From NCBI GenBank assembly GCA_949752745.1, contig OX457031.1, positions 39,281,502 to 39,345,501 on the forward strand: DNA of 64,000 bases, given 5' to 3'. The translations under genes and the position numbers were made by a program. The DNA comes from Protula sp. h YS-2021. Lineage: Eukaryota > Annelida > Polychaeta > Sabellida > Serpulidae. Below the pieces are notes generated by a model that worked only from the letters and a program-made list of their open reading frames with translations, ran no database searches and had not been told where the DNA came from. Below, in pieces: positions 59,385 through 64,000 of this stretch (positions are counted from its first letter, which is position 1; each line of letters starts with the position of its first letter).

Positions 59385-60767
59385 ATGTCCGTAGCTTCAT
59401 GGATAGTCAATGTCACTCTAGCACTTAACGACACCACTGACGACGTATTAGATGGCGCTGCGACAACAGATAATCTACACCTGCCAGCTGTGCTGGGATT
59501 GGCTGTGGTGGCGATATATGGTGCATTTGGCAATATCTTGATAATCGGTGCTGTGATTCTTAAACGACCCCTGCGAAAACGGAGTAATGTTTTCATCGTC
59601 AACCTTGCGATAACGGACCTTGTTATTTGTGCTTACGTCATGCCTCTCGGTCTTGTGACGTCACAGCTGGATCAAGTTGATTTTAGTCATGCCTTTTGTG
59701 CCTTCAATGGGTTCATTGTTACGACATGTTGTGGTGCGTCCGTACAGTCAATTATAATGATAGCCATTGAGCGATATTTTCACATATGCCATATCTCGCG
59801 TTATCGCAAATTATTCACACCCCAGCGCATTTCTCTCCTTGTTGTTTTTTTATGGATATACATATGCTTTTGGTCAATACAAGGATTTACAGGATGGACA
59901 CGTTTTAGCTACAACTCTCATGCATATTTGTGTCTGCTGGATTTTTCATTTAGCGCTTCATACAGCATCACACTGGTGTTGTTTGTAATAATTGCCCCTG
60001 TGATAGTTATAGCATTTTGTTATCTGAGCATTTTTCGACTAGTTTACAAAAATAGACAGGTGATGATAAACCACAAGACGTCACTTCGTAGTCACCACAA
60101 ACCACCGAAGGAGTATTACATTTCAAAACGACAAAGAAGAAAAGAAAACAAAGAAACAAATGTGGCATTGATGTTGCTAACAATTATAGTATTATTCGTT
60201 GTATTTTGGAGCCCTGCAGGATTACTTGTGATATCTCTTCAGTTTACGAAAAATATCCCTTCCATTGTTTACACCATAGCGGCGTGGATGGCTTTATCAA
60301 ACTCCGCTCTTAACAGTCTGGTGTACGGTATTTTGAACAAAAATTTTCGAGCTGGATACTTGAAATTTGCAAACACATGCTGTCGCTGCAGAACTGAAGA
60401 AGAAGATCGTTTAGAGTTGAGTAATTTTGGACAACGTGAGCAAATAGTTACTCAACACAGCGGAAGTCACGTGCCTTTTCGCAGCCAACAATCATCAAGC
60501 AATTTAGGTGTTTTCTTCGAAACGACTCATTCAAAACTATCGGAAAAATCTAGTCCTAAATATGGCATGTTTCTCAACGTACCATCTCAGGTTAATAATA
60601 AAGCACCATCAAAGACAAATCAAAACCATTGCAATGTAGAGTATTCTAACAATGCTGATGTTGATATCTCAGATGGTCTTAATCCACTTTGTCCTAAGGT
60701 TCATGTGCTGGCTTGTACCCCTCCCGGTGACATTTCGACCCCAATTCCCCTCCATACTGCTTCTTAG
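59385..60767 (+). CDS. Melatonin-receptor-like class A GPCR
   Basis: 460 residues, coding region without introns. Seven membrane segments: about 34-58, 69-92, 106-128, 149-170, 190-216, 259-283 and 294-315. Landmarks: GN in TM1 (N50), LAITD in TM2 (D79), Cys105 and Cys183 for the disulfide, ERYFHICH at 129-136 in place of DRY, FWSPAG in TM6, and NSLVYGILNKNFR in TM7/helix 8 in place of NPxxY. ERY-ICH and N-S-x-VYG are typical of the melatonin/GPR50-like branch. N-glycosylation sites NVT and NDT lie near the N-terminus, and Cys332, 333 and 335 suit palmitoylation. The C-terminal tail of about 125 residues is Ser-rich. The ligand is not provable from sequence. Confidence 0.85.
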   Translation: MSVASWIVNVTLALNDTTDDVLDGAATTDNLHLPAVLGLAVVAIYGAFGNILIIGAVILKRPLRKRSNVFIVNLAITDLVICAYVMPLGLVTSQLDQVDFSHAFCAFNGFIVTTCCGASVQSIIMIAIERYFHICHISRYRKLFTPQRISLLVVFLWIYICFWSIQGFTGWTRFSYNSHAYLCLLDFSFSASYSITLVLFVIIAPVIVIAFCYLSIFRLVYKNRQVMINHKTSLRSHHKPPKEYYISKRQRRKENKETNVALMLLTIIVLFVVFWSPAGLLVISLQFTKNIPSIVYTIAAWMALSNSALNSLVYGILNKNFRAGYLKFANTCCRCRTEEEDRLELSNFGQREQIVTQHSGSHVPFRSQQSSSNLGVFFETTHSKLSEKSSPKYGMFLNVPSQVNNKAPSKTNQNHCNVEYSNNADVDISDGLNPLCPKVHVLACTPPGDISTPIPLHTAS

Positions 60768-61856
60768 ATTATATGCCAGTTGTAGTGGGTGGGGTGGGAG
60801 GGAGTGCTACTGTGCGTATGCTATTGTTACAGTCACTGGAAGGCGCCACAGATTTTGCGTACGTCGGGGAGCGGGGTTCAAATTTTCCTGGAGACGCACG
60901 TGATTTTGTCCCCCCTCCATAATGCCCAGTAGAACATCCAGCCCCAACCCCACTAAATTGAACATGTTCCTATGCCTATGTGCCCCCTGTACTTCCAGTG
61001 ACCAGCACAGCGACTACTGTCCAGTTTTCTTAAATCCAATAACCACTACAGTAATTGCGAGTTACACATCTGAAAATAACGTCTGTTTATTGTAAAAGTT
61101 GCAGTTACCATTAAAGTGATAATGCATAATGTAAAACTATAAATTCAATATTCATTCACCAATATAACTTCAATGTTCCTTTTAAAACCTTGATTCGGTG
61201 ATATCTGATATGAGTCATCACGGAAAGACTCTGTTATCGAGTCAATTGCAAAATGATACCAGTCCTGCTACTTCCGATCAGGTGACATTAATTATTCCGC
61301 GGTGCTTTTGTCCCACGGTAGTGATGCACTAATTACTTTTTCTCACGAAGCTTTGTACATGCATTTTTATGTGCTCAACTAAAAATACGTTTCAAAATCA
61401 ATCATTCCCATGGCACGTTTCGCAGGAAGCATTGCCAGCACTTTCAGGTATGGGTAAATTTATGTGATTCACATAGATATGCTAGTAGCAGGTTTCACGA
61501 ATGGTATCATATGGCAGAGGTTTGTTAAACTGCCAGATACACTATGTGAAATATATATATATTTAAAGAATATATAAAATAGAATTTTGTAATTTATGAT
61601 GTGACTAAATAAAGTATATGTTTAGTGAAAAGTGATGACATGAAGCAATCTGCTGTATTTAGCCCCGACAACCGTGAACTGAAGTGATCTCATGTATTTA
61701 GTACCGAAGCCCACAAGGCCTCTTCTACAGGCTGGAGGATTTCTGTGTTTGACTGTATATAGTGTATTGTTTTGGTTATCTTGCGGACCTTTTGGGTCTT
61801 GCCTGCATTCGGATTTATAGAATACCGAAGATACCAATACGCGCACATACACACAC

Positions 61857-61860
<4 letters not shown>
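60768..61860. other. No gene seen
   Basis: 3' flank of the GPCR gene, A+T-rich; AATAAA-type signals occur (for example near 61,608). No domain-bearing frame. Confidence 0.5.
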
Positions 61861-61939
<79 letters not shown>

Positions 61940-61940
61940 C
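61861..61940 (+). repeat. (GA)n microsatellite
   Basis: About 40 GA units with one interruption, preceded by (AC)n at 61,840-61,860. An (AC)n-rich stretch lies at 62,155-62,200. Confidence 0.95.
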
Positions 61941-61951
61941 ATACCCTCACA

Positions 61952-62070
61952 CCGTTGTTGTCCAACAGCCAGCCTCTACGGCGGTTTGGTCTGTTATGTA
62001 TATAACACTTTTTTACTCAACAGACCCACTGGGGATTCCGAGACAACAGCATTCATAAAGTGAGAAACTA
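61952..62070 (+). repeat. Interspersed repeat, member 2
   Basis: Homologous to 53,970-54,085: CCGTTGTTGTCCAACAGCC, GGCGGTTTGGTCTGTT, CCACTGGGGATTCC, in the same strand and order. Both copies are next to a simple G-, GA- or AC-rich tract. Confidence 0.7.
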
Positions 62071-62204
62071 CTTTTTAAAATAGTCATCCGCTCTGCGTAC
62101 ATATTGATCTCACCAGAGGTCAGCTGTTATATAACAACGCCCTCACGCACAAACACACACCCTCACACATACACACACACACACACACACATACACACAC
62201 ACAT

Positions 62205-63340
62205 CTATACAAACATCTTCTCATGAGACCAAGACCCAAGTACATATTCGTTACAAATAATTGTGTTGTTGCAGTACACGCAGCAAGTGAAAAAAAGCTG
62301 TTTGAGAAAGAAGCTTTCACAGATTATAGACTTACATTTTAATTGTATATATTTAGCATAATTTAAATAATTCCCCAACATTTTATTCAAAGAGAAATGA
62401 ACTTTTCTTAGCCTACTTTGTTGTATCAAACTGTTCAAATTGTGTTTTAATTAAAGGGGAGGTATATTAGAGTAAATATTTATATATATACACAAAGTTA
62501 ATTAATCAATTATTTTAAAAATAGCACGCTTTATCTCTTTTAAGATTGGCACAAAAAAATTGTACATCTTTCTGATTTAGGTGTCTTGCTTATAATCAAA
62601 GGCTTCATCTTATACTTTGGGTCATTTTCACTTAACATACCTACAGCAATAGGGTGTAGTTTCAGCTAAGACATTGTCTTAGGTCCTGGGGATTTATGCT
62701 GCGTTTAGAGTAAAAGTTTAATCTAATAAATGAAACAAATACTTAACTGCAACAGAACTTTTAATGGTAAATGATCTCTATACAGTACAATTTCTTCTCT
62801 GCTTGAAAATTATCAAGTTTTTGCGTAATTCAACAGCCATTTACACAATTCATTGCAGTTCACTGGGTTTTTGCTGCAGGAGGGTTAAAGGCCATACAGT
62901 GTAGTGTTGGTAAAAAAATAAGAAAATAAAAAAAATAAGAAAATAAAAAAAAAGAAAATATTACGAATGTAACGGTGTCCTTCAGGCGTCTGTGGAAGTG
63001 GTCCAACCAGGCCAATGCCGATTTATTTTCATTTATTTTTTTTATTTTCATTCACTACTTCTTTTCAATATTTCCTGTCTCTACTGATCAAGTAATTACT
63101 TTATAAACAAAATAAAAAAATGAAATGCTCATACCCTTTTGCATACCCTTTTAAACTTCTCAATTCGGAGTAAACTTTTGCCGCAAAATCCATTTCCCTG
63201 AGATTGTTTGTACTGTTATGCATTATTGTCGAATACAATTGATCGATCAAAATGGATTATAAATCGCCCGATAACTATGAATAGAGGGTGAGTATACACA
63301 CGGATTACCCTTTATGTGAAATACCTTCTAAAAAAAAACT
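62205..63340. other. No gene seen
   Basis: A+T-rich DNA with a poly-A/AATAA tract near 62,920-62,960. No supported gene. Confidence 0.5.
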
Positions 63341-63645
63341 TTTTTTTAGGGAGGGGGGCAAAATATCCCAGGTGGGGGAAGCTGAACAGGCGACAGAATA
63401 TCCCAAGGGGGGCAAGATAGCCTAGTCTAGCTTAAAATACAACTAAAAATAACTTTTACTTTGGGGGGGGGGCAAAATATCCCAGGTCGGGGGGGGGGGG
63501 GGAGCTGAACAGGGGACAGAATATCCCAGAGGGGGGCAAGATAGCCTAGTCTAGCTTCCCCCAGGGGGGGGGGGGAAGCTGGACTTGGCTGGCTTCCCCC
63601 CGGGGTGGGGGAAGCTATACAGGGGGCAAGATATACTGTTACACC
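63340..63645 (+). repeat. G-rich tandem repeat, three units
   Basis: Units of GGGGGGCAAAATATCCCAGG, GGGGGAAGCTGAACAGG, and ATATCCCA.. GGGGCAAGATAGCCTAGTCTAGCTT at about 63,350, 63,465 and 63,560 (the last partial). GGGGGAAGCT and AGCTTCCCCC also form local inverted pairs at 63,555-63,615. 63,645-64,000 shows no gene. Confidence 0.75.
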
Positions 63646-64000
63646 GGCCATTTTGGCCCTACCTCTCCTCTGACCATACTAGCCCTAGAACTGCCGAATT
63701 TGAACAATGTAACAACTGATATGAAACTGTCCACCTTGCCTTTTGTTTTCGCCTTTGTTTTCATTTCCATTGTCAAGTAAAAACGGTTATTTTTTGGCCA
63801 AGCATATTATCATTTCACCTTTCAGAAACAGGCTGTCGTTCATTTTTGTTTGGTTCGACACTGTTCATTCGTACATTGTAAGTGTTCTTCACGGGTTCAT
63901 TATGAACAAAACACTCAGCCATTCAGCATTAGCATTCCCACGGGTTTTCTTAGCTAAAAATTGCGAAAAGCTTTTTTTCCCCATTGTAATGGAATTTATA

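Noticed and set aside
61690..62005. Ser-Leu or Arg-Glu repeat genes
   Set aside because: Frames across a (GA)n microsatellite.

Overview
The window is nuclear DNA of a marine-type invertebrate animal: a multi-exon CNOT9 gene with GT-AG introns, bHLH factors of the Fer3/FERD3L type, a TRP-like channel and a melatonin-receptor-like GPCR, all set in A+T-rich DNA full of microsatellites, MITE-like elements and decayed transposons. A lophotrochozoan or other non-vertebrate bilaterian is my best guess; the sequence does not fix the species.

About 40% of the window is Maverick/Polinton (adintovirus-like) DNA. Copy B (21,797-38,724, 16,928 bp) is complete end to end: inverted repeats of about 0.7 kb, a perfect 6-bp target duplication (TATGAG), and a tandem-repeat host site whose neighbouring units show the empty target. 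It carries protein-primed PolB, chromodomain integrase, packaging ATPase, major capsid, penton, core protein and adenain-type protease. The capsid gene has a frameshift, the protease a stop codon and the NADAR gene two frame changes, so this copy is decaying although PolB, integrase, ATPase and penton remain open. Copy A (1 to about 8,020) is a second, inverted copy cut by the window start; it holds an intact protease, the small-gene cluster and PolB, and lacks the outer inverted repeat seen in B.

Points of most interest in the Polintons: (1) a PC4/p15-type ssDNA-binding protein next to PolB, followed by three smaller genes and a zinc-ribbon fusion that look like diverged members of the same fold; (2) a NADAR-domain gene; (3) a conserved 25-nt upstream coding exon that joins PolB in frame across a 1-2 kb intron in both copies; (4) arrays of a 13-bp repeat carrying GTAAACA (forkhead-type) inside that intron; (5) perfect Maf/AP-1 palindromes, TATA boxes and ETS-CRE composite sites upstream of early genes and in the inverted repeats. 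Together these suggest an element whose transcription is wired to host bZIP/ETS/forkhead factors.

Host layout: 8-16 kb holds a hAT transposon relic interrupted by a LINE fragment, then CNOT9 (12,701-16,183, +), bracketed by two copies of a dispersed repeat. 16-21.8 kb is repeat-rich. After Polinton B come a 51-bp minisatellite (39.1-39.9 kb), an intronless ankyrin-TRP-like channel (41,407-43,164, +), two Fer3-like bHLH genes 6 kb apart on the minus strand (45.8-46.6 and 52.4-53.1 kb), a nested MITE-like element (56.9-58.4 kb), and an intronless-coding melatonin-receptor-like GPCR (59,385-60,767, +). The last 3 kb is microsatellites and a tandem repeat.
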